From positions 1 to 64,000 of the forward strand of contig NZ_UYZZ01000010.1 in assembly GCF_900626095.1 (NCBI RefSeq): a stretch of 64,000 nt of DNA. Direction: 5' to 3'. A model generated the notes under the pieces. That model made no database searches. It was given only the letters and a program-made list of their open reading frames with translations, and was not told the origin of the DNA. The translations under genes and the position numbers were made by a program. Source of the stretch: Clostridium rectalis (GTDB lineage: Bacteria; Bacillota; Clostridia; Clostridiales; Clostridiaceae). This document shows positions 16,686 to 24,572 of this stretch, in pieces. Each line of letters opens with the position of its first letter. The first letter of the stretch is position 1.

Positions 16686-17657
16686 ATGTTAAATATGAAA
16701 AATAAGAGTTTAGTAACTCTTATGGATTATTCACCTAGAGAAATAGAGTTGTTATTTAAAATGGCTTTGGATTTGAAAGCGGCTAGATATATAGGCACTG
16801 AAAAAAAACGCCTCTTAGGGAAAAATATAGTTTTATTACATGAAAAGGATTTCAAAGCAAATATTTATGAGTTTGAGGTAGCTGCTTATGATCAGGGGGC
16901 GAATATTAGCTATATTCCTGTATCGGAGCATCATATGATTAGGAAGTCATCCATAAGGGATATTTCTAAAGTAATTGGTAGAATATATGATGGAGCTGTT
17001 ATTATGGGACTAAAAGAAGAGGCTTTAAATATAATCAATGAAACATCCGGTATACCTACATGGAATGCATTAAGCTATGAAGATAACCCCATTCAGGTTT
17101 TAGCTGATTTCTTAACTATTACAGAAAATTTAGATAAGCCATTAAAAAAGATTATATTATCCTTTGTGGGTAATGGTAATAATAAAATGACTAATGCTCT
17201 TATGATAGGTGCATGTAAAATGGGTATGGAATTTAGAGTAGTATCCCCAAAAGCATTATGGCCTAAGGAAGAGCTAGTCATGAAGTGTAGAAAAATTTGT
17301 GAAGATACAGGTGGAATGATTTTAATCACAGATAATATTTACAAAGGAGTTAGGGATTCAGATATTTTGTATACAGATGTGTGGGTTCCTACAAATGAAA
17401 TCAAAGAAATAGATAATGAATTAATTGGTTTATTGATGCCATATCAAATTAATATGGAAATGATAAAGAGGACTGAAAATGAGAATATAAGATTTATGCA
17501 TTGCTTACCAAGTTTTCGTAATTTAAATATAAATAGTTCATTATTTGAAATGGAGGTTACTGATGAGGTAATTGATAGTAACTATTCTATGATGTTTGAT
17601 CAGGCAGAAAATAAAATGCATGTTATTAAATCAGTGTTGGTAGCAACATTAGCGTAG
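16686..17657 (+). CDS. Ornithine-carbamoyltransferase-like protein lacking the carbamoyl-phosphate loop
   Basis: The 323-residue protein aligns by eye along its whole length with catabolic ornithine carbamoyltransferase. It keeps EFEVAAYDQGA, IGRIYDG, VLADFLTITE, MIGACKMGM, YTDVWVP, FMHCLPSF (His-Cys-Leu-Pro at about 272-275) and MFDQAENKMH. But STRTR, which binds carbamoyl phosphate, is replaced by FKANI (about 56-60), and HPTQ reads NPIQ (about 134-137). A normal carbamoyl transfer therefore looks unlikely. It may be a binding protein or use another substrate. The GGGGGAG site favours the ATG at 16686. It lies alone between two DnaA-box groups; no arginine pathway genes are nearby. Confidence 0.85.
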   Translation: MLNMKNKSLVTLMDYSPREIELLFKMALDLKAARYIGTEKKRLLGKNIVLLHEKDFKANIYEFEVAAYDQGANISYIPVSEHHMIRKSSIRDISKVIGRIYDGAVIMGLKEEALNIINETSGIPTWNALSYEDNPIQVLADFLTITENLDKPLKKIILSFVGNGNNKMTNALMIGACKMGMEFRVVSPKALWPKEELVMKCRKICEDTGGMILITDNIYKGVRDSDILYTDVWVPTNEIKEIDNELIGLLMPYQINMEMIKRTENENIRFMHCLPSFRNLNINSSLFEMEVTDEVIDSNYSMMFDQAENKMHVIKSVLVATLA

Positions 17658-17666
17658 TAATAACTA

Positions 17667-17712
17667 AGAGACTATAATAAAAGCCTTAGTGGCTTTTATT
17701 ATAGTCTCTATC
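17667..17712. terminator. Bidirectional terminator
   Basis: A perfect 19-bp stem (17667-17685 with 17691-17709) with a five-base loop. The stop codon of the leftward deacetylase gene lies in the loop. Confidence 0.8.
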
Positions 17713-18591
17713 TGTTATTCTTCTTATAAATTCATCTAGTTGAAAGTTACCACTTATATAAACTCTATCTAAAGTATAAATTCCATCGGTTTTATCTGAC
17801 CATGTACCACTGGTAGAAAAAGCCATCTTAAATCCTGCCTCTTTAACAGCCTTTGTTGTTAGGTCTGTCCATTTACCATAAGGATATGCTATGAAAGGAA
17901 CCTCTTTTTTAAGGGTTTTTTCTAAAAAAGTTTTAGATTCTTTTAAAGTTTTTAGTTGATTTTCATAAGATAGTGTTGGCAAGTCATCATGATTGGCAGT
18001 ATGACTTTCTATATCTATTCCATTATTATTTAGTTCAATTAGTTGATCAGATGTAAGACAGTTATTATCTTTGTCTATATTATTTGTTACTACAAATATA
18101 GTAGCATTTATACTGAATTCTTTAAGTATAGGATAAGCATTTATATAGTTATCTTTGTATCCATCATCAAAGGTTATAACTACAGATTTTTCTGGTACAG
18201 GTTTATTATTTATAAAAAAATCATATAACTCATTTAAAGTTAATGTAGTATAATTATTCTTTTTTAAATATTCCATTTGTTCTTTAAATTTTTCTTTTGA
18301 TACTCTAAGTTCATTGCCTTCTTCATAATCTATAGAATGGTACATTAGTACGGGAATTCCCTTATCGTTGTATTTAATATTATCGCCTGAGAAATTTCTA
18401 TTTTTCAAAAGATTTTCAGGGGTTTTATTACCATTTTTAACCATGTTAGTTTTTTTGTTGATAACTTGTGTATTATTTTTATTATCCTCTGGTGATGGAG
18501 TTTTAGAACTTTTTCCACAAGAAGTTATAAAAACACAAAAAGTTAACATAAGTAGTAATAAATTAGCACGCAAAAATTTTTTGTTAATCAT
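17686..18591 (-). CDS. Polysaccharide deacetylase lipoprotein
   Basis: A NodB-type carbohydrate esterase (CE4) that removes acetyl groups from N-acetyl sugars in peptidoglycan or a cell-wall polymer. The 301-residue precursor has a lipoprotein signal ending ITSC (Cys25) and an Asn/Lys-rich linker. The NodB domain follows (about 75-295), with VITFDDGYKDN (metal Asp pair), ESHTANHDDLP (metal histidines) and IAYPYGKW. It is single and leftward, with its upstream region packed with DnaA-type boxes within 260 bases of the start. It is anchored on the outer face of the membrane. Confidence 0.93.
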   Translation of the reverse strand: MINKKFLRANLLLLMLTFCVFITSCGKSSKTPSPEDNKNNTQVINKKTNMVKNGNKTPENLLKNRNFSGDNIKYNDKGIPVLMYHSIDYEEGNELRVSKEKFKEQMEYLKKNNYTTLTLNELYDFFINNKPVPEKSVVITFDDGYKDNYINAYPILKEFSINATIFVVTNNIDKDNNCLTSDQLIELNNNGIDIESHTANHDDLPTLSYENQLKTLKESKTFLEKTLKKEVPFIAYPYGKWTDLTTKAVKEAGFKMAFSTSGTWSDKTDGIYTLDRVYISGNFQLDEFIRRITDRDYNKSH

Positions 18592-18599
18592 GTTAAATA

Positions 18600-18662
18600 C
18601 CTCGTATATCTATATTTTTTTATATATTAAATAATTAAATTTTTTATAAATTAATATATTAT
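18600..18662. other. Extremely AT-rich tract beside the DnaA-box cluster
   Basis: Nearly all bases are A or T. In a replication origin this kind of tract is the unwinding element; here its role is unknown. Confidence 0.35.
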
Positions 18663-18663
18663 G

Positions 18664-18850
18664 TTATACACTTATACACATTGTCCACATTTTGCCTGTG
18701 TATAACTTGTGAAATTAGTGTTAATTTTTAAGGTTATACACGTATTTACAATAAGGGTTATTATTTTTATTGTAAATATACATTATTCGAAGGATTCAAT
18801 ATTATAAAATACTAACATTATCCACAATTATGTGGATAGTTTGTGGACAA
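18664..18850. promoter_or_regulatory. DnaA-box cluster 2 (eight boxes)
   Basis: Exact TTATNCACA matches: TTATACACA 18672-18680, TGTGTATAA 18697-18705 (minus), TTATCCACA 18818-18826. One-mismatch boxes: 18664-18672, 18681-18689 (TTGTCCACA), 18734-18742, 18831-18839 and 18842-18850. The first three touch each other end to end. It lies upstream of the deacetylase lipoprotein gene and beside an AT-rich tract, so it has the parts of an origin but without dnaA or dnaN. Confidence 0.7.
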
Positions 18851-18904
18851 AGTTATTATTATTCCATAAATTCAATATTTATGAATTATTACAAAGTATA
18901 TAAA

Positions 18905-18964
18905 ATAATAATAACTATAATTTTATTAATTATAATTTTACCATATAAATATAGTTATTATTAT
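18905..18964. repeat. Perfect 15-bp inverted repeat, 30-bp loop
   Basis: ATAATAATAACTATA (18905-18919) is the inverse of 18950-18964. It is low complexity. No T run follows. Confidence 0.6.
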
Positions 18965-19018
18965 ATTATTTTTTAAATATGTGTAACAAAGTTTTAATAA
19001 AATACATATAATGTAATT

Positions 19019-19121
19019 GTGTCATTTAAAGCCTACTAATAATACTTTTCTTCTCCTTAAATATATACAAATATATTTATATAGAATTCACTTTTTAAAA
19101 TATAAAGTGAATTCTTTTTTT
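19019..19121 (+). ncRNA. Candidate small RNA with an anti-Shine-Dalgarno stretch
   Basis: A TATAAT box at 19007-19012 (with a weak GTAACA 18 bp upstream) is followed after ~70 bases, with no ORF between, by a strong intrinsic terminator. The would-be ~100-base RNA contains CUUCUCCUUAA at about 19050-19060, which can pair with AAGGAG sites. This is inference from promoter and terminator spacing only. Confidence 0.35.
19083..19121 (+). terminator. Orphan intrinsic terminator
   Basis: AGAATTCACTTT (19083-19094) pairs perfectly with AAAGTGAATTCT (19104-19115), then a run of T. No protein gene precedes it on this strand. Confidence 0.8.
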
Positions 19122-19155
19122 ATATATTTTATATTTTAAGAATTTTCTTAACAAT

Positions 19156-19184
19156 TTGTTTATTTTATGATATGATAATATTAT
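19156..19184 (+). promoter_or_regulatory. Promoter of the 55-residue protein gene
   Basis: TTGTTT (19156-19161), a 17-bp spacer, TATTAT (19179-19184). Confidence 0.5.
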
Positions 19185-19214
19185 AAAATAAATATATAAA
19201 AGGGTGTGACGGAT

Positions 19215-19382
19215 ATGAAAAATAATGTGATCTATGTTGACTTTCTAAAACAACATAAGGATAGGGAAAGACATGAAAGTTTATATATACGCATTTTAAA
19301 AGGAATGAAGAGGTTATTTCATTTTAATAAGTTAAAATCCACACCTAAAAATGTAATTAAATACAGGAAAAATATATCCTAA
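19215..19382 (+). CDS. Small basic protein of unknown function (55 residues)
   Basis: The ORF begins with an ATG eight bases after AGGGTG, and is bounded by its own promoter-like elements and a strong terminator, which makes it a believable gene. The product MKNNVIYVDFLKQHKDRE... is soluble, strongly basic and without cysteines; the middle (RILKGMKRLFHF) could be an amphipathic helix. I do not recognise a family. It lies between the candidate small RNA and ispF. Confidence 0.7.
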   Translation: MKNNVIYVDFLKQHKDRERHESLYIRILKGMKRLFHFNKLKSTPKNVIKYRKNIS

Positions 19383-19398
19383 TAATGAATTTAAATTC

Positions 19399-19448
19399 AG
19401 AACTATATCCAAAACATTTTTTTATTTTGGATTTAGTTCTTTTTTTTA
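19399..19448 (+). terminator. Terminator of the 55-residue protein gene
   Basis: A 16-bp stem with one mismatch (19399-19414 with 19425-19440) followed by eight T. Confidence 0.85.
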
Positions 19449-19547
19449 TAAAATATTTTTACGTTTCAAAAAAAACAATATAATGCACAATATATAGTAC
19501 ATAAAGTTCAATTATTATATATAATTGTTTTAAGAGGTGATGCTATA

Positions 19548-20015
19548 ATGAGGATAGGAATGGGTTATGATGTACATAAGTTAGGGAGAGAGAGAAAATT
19601 AATTATAGGGGGAATAGAAATTCCATACAATAAAGGGCTTTTAGGTCATTCAGATGCAGATGTTTTGATACATGCTATTATGGACAGCTTATTGGGGGCT
19701 GCTGCTCTGGGGGATATAGGAAAACATTTCCCAGATACTAATCCTGAGTACAAAGGAGCAAGCAGCATACATTTATTAGAGATAGTTGGAAGTCTTATAT
19801 ATGATAAAGGATTTTCAATAGGCAATATAGATGCCACTATAATAGCTGAACAACCTAAAATGGCACCATTTATAGGAAAAATGGTAAAAAATATTTCAAA
19901 AGCATTAAATATATCTAAAGATAGAATAAATATAAAAGCAACTACTGAAGAGGGTTTAGGTTTTACAGGGAGAGGGGAAGGAATAGCAGCTCAAAGTATT
20001 TGTGTTATTGAGTAA
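19548..20015 (+). CDS. ispF: 2-C-methyl-D-erythritol 2,4-cyclodiphosphate synthase
   Basis: Forms the cyclic diphosphate of the non-mevalonate isoprenoid pathway, releasing CMP. The 155-residue length is standard. The zinc ligands are in GYDVHKL (Asp8, His10) and a histidine in [13 protein letters not shown] (about 41), with DIGKHFPDT and the C-terminal [15 protein letters not shown] also present. A TTAAGAGGTGAT site precedes the ATG. It stands alone here, apart from ispD, which often lies next to it in other bacteria. Confidence 0.96.
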   Translation: MRIGMGYDVHKLGRERKLIIGGIEIPYNKGLLGHSDADVLIHAIMDSLLGAAALGDIGKHFPDTNPEYKGASSIHLLEIVGSLIYDKGFSIGNIDATIIAEQPKMAPFIGKMVKNISKALNISKDRINIKATTEEGLGFTGRGEGIAAQSICVIE

Positions 20016-20030
20016 TAGAATTACTATAAT

Positions 20031-20057
20031 AAAAAAGTGCCATTGGAGGCACTTTTT
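20031..20057. terminator. Bidirectional terminator
   Basis: AAAAAAGTGCC / GGCACTTTTTT stem between ispF and the converging permease gene. Confidence 0.9.
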
Positions 20058-21067
20058 TATTCATTATCTACATTTAAAATATCTAATATAAAAATAAAGA
20101 GAGGAATACCTATTAATAATCCCCATACTCCCATAAAATGTTCTGATACAATCAAAATTAAGAATACTATAAATACTGGGAGATTGGTTTTAGCGGACAT
20201 AAATTTAGGATTTAACACATAACTTTCTAATGAATGTAACAAAATTATCATTATAATTATATATATAACTTTTGAAAAGCCTCCTATATTAAATGCAATT
20301 ATGGAAAGTGGGATTAAAGATATAATAGTACCAGCAACAGGAATTAAACTTAATAAAAATATCATTAATCCAAGACCTAATAATTGAGGAAATTTCATTA
20401 TGCTTAATGTAATAATAGATAATATAGTATTTGTAATTGCTATTAAAATTTGAGCTTGAATTACCTTGCCAAAAGAATTTAAAAAATTTACCCCAAAATA
20501 TTTTGCATAGGTATAAAGCCCATTAATTTTACTGTGCTCAAATCTTTTAAGAAAAAGGCTGATGTCTTTTTTTTCTAACATAAAAAATATACTTAATATG
20601 AATGCAACTATAATATCAAATCCCCATTTACCTATATTTGCAGCAAATTTTATTAAAAAATTTGTACTTTCTTTTAGTGTACCGTGCATGTTTATCTGAT
20701 TTATTATAGGGGTTAAGTATTTTTGAAGTCTAAAATCTATAGAATCTAGCTTGAATTCAGATAGTTGATTAATTATATCTATACATTGATTTATTATTAT
20801 AGGTACATATTTAAAGATAAATAATAGAAATATCATTAGTAAAATAATGTATAATATTATAGTTATCAATTTCTCATTAATATTGTAAAAAGAGCTTACA
20901 TTTTTTATAATAAAATTTTGCAGACTGTACACTAAATAAGTAAAAAGAAATGTAAGTAATATTAGATTAAAAAAATCTTTTAATAGAAAAAATATCAGGA
21001 GCAGGAATATGAACATTAAAAGTTTTTTTATAAATTCTTTTTCATATAGTGACTTGAAAAAATTCAT
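20057..21067 (-). CDS. AI-2E family transporter (UPF0118/PerM-type membrane protein)
   Basis: A 336-residue polytopic protein with about seven or eight hydrophobic helices. The typical arrangement is a pair at the N-terminus (15-75), a soluble part with VPIIINQCIDIINQLSEF, and a C-terminal block with GLGLMIFLLSLIPVAGTII and a LNPKFMSAKTNLP stretch. Relatives export autoinducer-2 or act as Na+/H+ antiporters; the role here is open. A good GAGGAG site precedes the ATG. It is a single leftward gene ending in the shared terminator. Confidence 0.88.
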   Translation of the reverse strand: MNFFKSLYEKEFIKKLLMFIFLLLIFFLLKDFFNLILLTFLFTYLVYSLQNFIIKNVSSFYNINEKLITIILYIILLMIFLLFIFKYVPIIINQCIDIINQLSEFKLDSIDFRLQKYLTPIINQINMHGTLKESTNFLIKFAANIGKWGFDIIVAFILSIFFMLEKKDISLFLKRFEHSKINGLYTYAKYFGVNFLNSFGKVIQAQILIAITNTILSIITLSIMKFPQLLGLGLMIFLLSLIPVAGTIISLIPLSIIAFNIGGFSKVIYIIIMIILLHSLESYVLNPKFMSAKTNLPVFIVFLILIVSEHFMGVWGLLIGIPLFIFILDILNVDNE

Positions 21068-21109
21068 TTTTATTCTCCTCTGTGTAAAATATAGTAGGAA
21101 TTTGCAAAA

Positions 21110-21154
21110 TATTTTAATACTATAAGTTATTTTATACCTTATAGTATTAAAATA
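21110..21154. repeat. Perfect 17-bp inverted repeat
   Basis: 21110-21126 is the inverse of 21138-21154 with an 11-base loop. It lies between the divergent permease and ridA genes. It has no T run on either side, so it is more like an operator or RNA structure than a terminator. Confidence 0.8.
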
Positions 21155-21367
21155 CTACAAATTTAATATTTATTTAAGAAAAAATCAGTAAAGTAAGATT
21201 ATTTTAATAATTAAAATTTTTTATAGAAGGAGTTTTTATTGGATTATAGAATGATATAATTATAGGAAAATAATATTAAAGGAAACATTTACACATTTGA
21301 TTTATAGGTCTTATTAAATATAGATACCAATAAATCATAAAATATAAATTGAGAGGAAGTGCCATAT

Positions 21368-21751
21368 ATGAAGAAGATAGTAAGTACTGATTTAGCACCG
21401 AAGGCTATAGGACCATATTCACAGGGAATAGTGATTGGAGATTTTTTATTTGCATCAGGACAAATTCCTATAGATCCTAAGACAGGACAATTAGTTACAG
21501 GTGAGGATCCTATTATAGCTCAGACACATCAATCAATGAAAAATGTGAAGAACATATTAGAATCACAAGAAATGACATTTGACAATGTTATAAAAACCAC
21601 AGTATTCATAACAAATATGGACGACTTTGCTAAGGTAAATAGTATATATGGTGAATACTTTAAAGGGGATTTCCCAGCTCGTTCATGTGTACAAGTTGCT
21701 AAGCTTCCAAAAGATGCTTTAGTAGAGGTAGAAATTATTGCTCACAAATAA
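21368..21751 (+). CDS. ridA: RidA family enamine/imine deaminase
   Basis: Hydrolyses reactive enamine/imine intermediates (such as 2-aminoacrylate) made by PLP enzymes. The 127 residues are the family's usual length, with KAIGPYSQG (about 12-20), LFASGQIPIDP and the arginine in PARSCVQVAKLPK that binds the carboxylate. GAGAGGAAG lies well before the ATG at 21368; the upstream GTG is inside that site. A perfect 19-bp terminator follows. Confidence 0.95.
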   Translation: MKKIVSTDLAPKAIGPYSQGIVIGDFLFASGQIPIDPKTGQLVTGEDPIIAQTHQSMKNVKNILESQEMTFDNVIKTTVFITNMDDFAKVNSIYGEYFKGDFPARSCVQVAKLPKDALVEVEIIAHK

Positions 21752-21773
21752 AAATTGAAATTATTATAACTTT

Positions 21774-21822
21774 AAATATGGATGTTATAAAATAATATTG
21801 TTTTATAACATCCATATTTTTT
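21774..21822 (+). terminator. Terminator of ridA
   Basis: A perfect 19-bp stem (21774-21792 with 21801-21819) leads into a T run. Confidence 0.85.
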
Positions 21823-21944
21823 CACATTATTTTATAACTAGATTAAAACCTATTAAATAGTATATAATTTAAAAGTAATATTTACAGTAAAGCTAGTTAT
21901 TATTAATGGATTATTTGTATAAAGTATATATAAGGGGGAAATTT

Positions 21945-23462
21945 ATGAAGAAAAGAAATAGAGATCAATGGGGTTCAAGATTTGGTTTTGTAATGGCAAC
22001 TGTAGGAGCTGCAGTAGGACTAGGTAATTTATGGAGATTTCCTTTCATGGCATATGAAAACGGAGGGGGAGCATTTCTTCTCCCATATTTTATAGCCTTA
22101 ATTACTGCTGGTATACCACTTATGATTTTAGAGTTCGGATTTGGCAGTAAAATGAAAGGAGCTAATACCTTAGCTTATGCAAAGCTAGGGAGAAAATGGG
22201 AATGGTTAGGGTGGTGGCCTGTAATGATTCCATTAATAGTTGTAACTTTTTACTCTGTTGTAATAGCATGGGCGATAAATTATTTTGTATATGCATTTAA
22301 ACCTATTTGGGGAGAGAATCCAGATAAATTTTTTAGTATGAAGTTTTTAAATGTAAGCAATGGACCATGGAATTTTGTAGCTGTTCAGTGGCATATAGCC
22401 ATAGCTGTTATGCTGGTTTGGTTTTTAAATTATTATATAACTAAAAAAGGCATATCCGGCGGCATTGAAAAGACTTGCAAATTTATAACTCCAACTTTAG
22501 GTGTACTTATGATTCTTATGACTATAAGAGGATTAACATTGCCAGGTGCTTTTGAGGGGCTTAATTGGTTTTTAAAACCTAATTTTAGTAAGATATTAAG
22601 TGGGAAAGTATGGATAGCAGCTTATGCACAGGTGTTTTTCTCCACAACTTTAGCCGTAGGGGTTATGACTGCATATGCTAGTTATTTGCCTAAGGAATCT
22701 GATATAGTTAATAACGCCTGTATAACTGTATTTTCTAATGCAAGTTTTGATTTTGTGGCTGGATTATGTGTGTTTAGTATATTAGGTTATGTATCCTATA
22801 CATCTAAGTTGCCTTTTGATAAAATTGTAACAGCTGGACCTGGGATAGCATTTGTTGCATTTCCCAATGCTATAAATTTAATGCCTGGAGGTCCTATTAT
22901 TAAATCAATTTTTGGAGGCATGTTTTTTTTCTGTTTAATTATAGCAGGAATATCTTCTAGTATATCTATGGTAGAATCTTTTGCATCATCCGTTTTGGAT
23001 AAATATGAAATAGATAGAGAAATTCTAATAAAAAGAATTTGTTTATTAGGATTTTTAGTTAGTTTGGTTTTCTCTACATCATCTGGAGTATATTTATTAG
23101 ATATAGTAGATCATTTTGTATCAAATTACGGAATAGCACTAATAGGTCTAGTAGAATGTATAGTATTGGGATACGTATATAAAGCGGAAAAAATGAGACC
23201 TGAGTTAAACAAGTATTCTGATTTTAAAATAGGAGTATGGTGGGATATTTTAATAAAATATATAACGCCTATATTATTAGGGTATATGACTGTTGATAAT
23301 ATATATAATGAATTTAAATCTCCATATGGGGGATATCCTATAAGCTCCATTATAGTATTTGGCTTTACTATAGCAATAGGTATATTCATAATAGGTTTTT
23401 ATTTAAGTAAAAGACCATGGCCGGATGAAAATGTATTAAAGATGGGAGTAGAAGAATTTTAA
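21945..23462 (+). CDS. Sodium-dependent amino acid symporter, NSS family (MetP-like)
   Basis: A 505-residue, 12-helix NSS transporter. The N-terminus reads RDQWGSRFGFVMATVGAAVG, then LGNLWRFPFMAYENGGGAF, the sodium and substrate region. Its length, its C-terminal twelfth helix and the tiny gene directly behind it resemble the MetP-MetS methionine/alanine importer of Corynebacterium. The substrate is still only inferred. The GGGGGAA site supports the ATG at 21945 over an upstream in-frame ATG. It differs clearly from the shorter NSS protein at 450. Confidence 0.92.
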   Translation: MKKRNRDQWGSRFGFVMATVGAAVGLGNLWRFPFMAYENGGGAFLLPYFIALITAGIPLMILEFGFGSKMKGANTLAYAKLGRKWEWLGWWPVMIPLIVVTFYSVVIAWAINYFVYAFKPIWGENPDKFFSMKFLNVSNGPWNFVAVQWHIAIAVMLVWFLNYYITKKGISGGIEKTCKFITPTLGVLMILMTIRGLTLPGAFEGLNWFLKPNFSKILSGKVWIAAYAQVFFSTTLAVGVMTAYASYLPKESDIVNNACITVFSNASFDFVAGLCVFSILGYVSYTSKLPFDKIVTAGPGIAFVAFPNAINLMPGGPIIKSIFGGMFFFCLIIAGISSSISMVESFASSVLDKYEIDREILIKRICLLGFLVSLVFSTSSGVYLLDIVDHFVSNYGIALIGLVECIVLGYVYKAEKMRPELNKYSDFKIGVWWDILIKYITPILLGYMTVDNIYNEFKSPYGGYPISSIIVFGFTIAIGIFIIGFYLSKRPWPDENVLKMGVEEF

Positions 23463-23475
23463 TTATAAAAATGGG

Positions 23476-23592
23476 GTGAAAGCACTGGAGATAGGATCAA
23501 TTTTAATGCTTTTATTTGGAACTGTACTACTATACGGGGGGTTAGTTTTTTTTATAATAAAAGCTATAAAATCAGAAAAAAGAAAGAAGTAA
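23476..23592 (+). CDS. Very small membrane subunit, MetS-like NSS partner
   Basis: A 38-residue ORF 13 bases after the transporter: one hydrophobic helix (IGSILMLLFGTVLLYGGLVF) with a GG pair, then a basic tail (KAIKSEKRKK). This matches the plan of MetS-type small subunits needed by some NSS importers. The GTG at 23476 is in frame; the CTG at 23485 has better spacing from the GGGGTGA site, so the true start is uncertain. A terminator follows directly, so it is the last gene of a two-gene operon. Confidence 0.75.
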   Translation: MKALEIGSILMLLFGTVLLYGGLVFFIIKAIKSEKRKK

Positions 23593-23595
23593 TAA

Positions 23596-23618
23596 AAAGC
23601 AGGCATTTGCCTGCTTTA
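23596..23618. terminator. Bidirectional terminator
   Basis: AAAGCAGGC / GCCTGCTTT stem between the converging MetS-like and pseudouridine synthase genes. Confidence 0.8.
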
Positions 23619-24362
23619 TTTTGAAGCATCCTCTGTTTTTACTGAGTCTTTTACTAAATTATTTATTATATGCAATTCTTTGCAAGTTAGATATCTCCAT
23701 CTCCCTGTAGGCAGATTAGACAAAGTCACGTTCATTATTCTAACCCTTTTTAATTTTAATACTGTGTAACCCAATGTTTCACACATTCTTCTTATTTGTC
23801 TATTTAAACCTTGAGTTAAAATTATCCTAAATACATAGGTGGATTCTTTATAAACTTTACATGGGTTTGTTATAGTATCTAATATTCTTACTCCTGATGA
23901 CATTGAATCTAAAAAAAATCTATTTATGGGTTTATTTACAGTAACTATATATTCCTTTTCATGGTTATTTCCAGCCCTTAAAATTTTATTTACGATATCT
24001 CCGTCATTAGTTAAAAAAATAAGCCCCTCTGAGTCTTTATCTAGCCTACCTATAGGAAATATTCTTTGGGTATGGTTAATAAAATCCACTATATTTCCGG
24101 GAATCTTTTTTTCTGTAGTACAAGTTATGCCAACGGGTTTATTTAAGGCTAAATATATTGACCTTGGTTTTAATCCTATAGATTTATCATCAAGTTTTAC
24201 ATTATCGTTTGGTGTAACTTTAGAACCCATTTCTGCTATTTTACCATTTATAGTTACCCTTCCTTGTGATATTAATTTATCTGCTTCTCGTCTAGAGCAA
24301 ATTCCTTTTTCACTTATAAATTTATTGATTCTTATTTCAGTTAATGATAAGTCTTTTTTCAT
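23616..24362 (-). CDS. rluF: 23S rRNA pseudouridine synthase, RluF/RluB type
   Basis: Converts a uridine in 23S rRNA (and tRNA-Tyr in E. coli RluF) to pseudouridine. The 248-residue protein has an S4 RNA-binding domain (about 5-65: [19 protein letters not shown]), then the catalytic domain with [11 protein letters not shown] (catalytic Asp in the GRLD motif) and the RluF-like [15 protein letters not shown] followed by LKRVRIMNV. An upstream in-frame extension lacks better signals; AAGGAAGG lies about 12 bases before this ATG, which is rather far. It is leftward and alone. Confidence 0.85.
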   Translation of the reverse strand: MKKDLSLTEIRINKFISEKGICSRREADKLISQGRVTINGKIAEMGSKVTPNDNVKLDDKSIGLKPRSIYLALNKPVGITCTTEKKIPGNIVDFINHTQRIFPIGRLDKDSEGLIFLTNDGDIVNKILRAGNNHEKEYIVTVNKPINRFFLDSMSSGVRILDTITNPCKVYKESTYVFRIILTQGLNRQIRRMCETLGYTVLKLKRVRIMNVTLSNLPTGRWRYLTCKELHIINNLVKDSVKTEDASK

Positions 24363-24572
24363 AAATATCAAATACCTTCCTTTAACTACAATCTTTATGA
24401 CTTTATACATCTAAGCCATTATTCTTAACAGATAATATTATATCATTACCAATTTATTTTGTTCAGGTATATATTTAAAGGTATTTTAGTTTTAATTGTC
24501 TATTTTTATAGTAAAATTGTAAAATATTCTATATAATGATTATTATAGAATAACTAGATAGGGGGTATAAAA

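Noticed and set aside
23926-24414. 162-codon rightward ORF
   Set aside because: It lies antisense to the pseudouridine synthase gene, which has clear motifs; this strand has no ribosome binding site or family signal.
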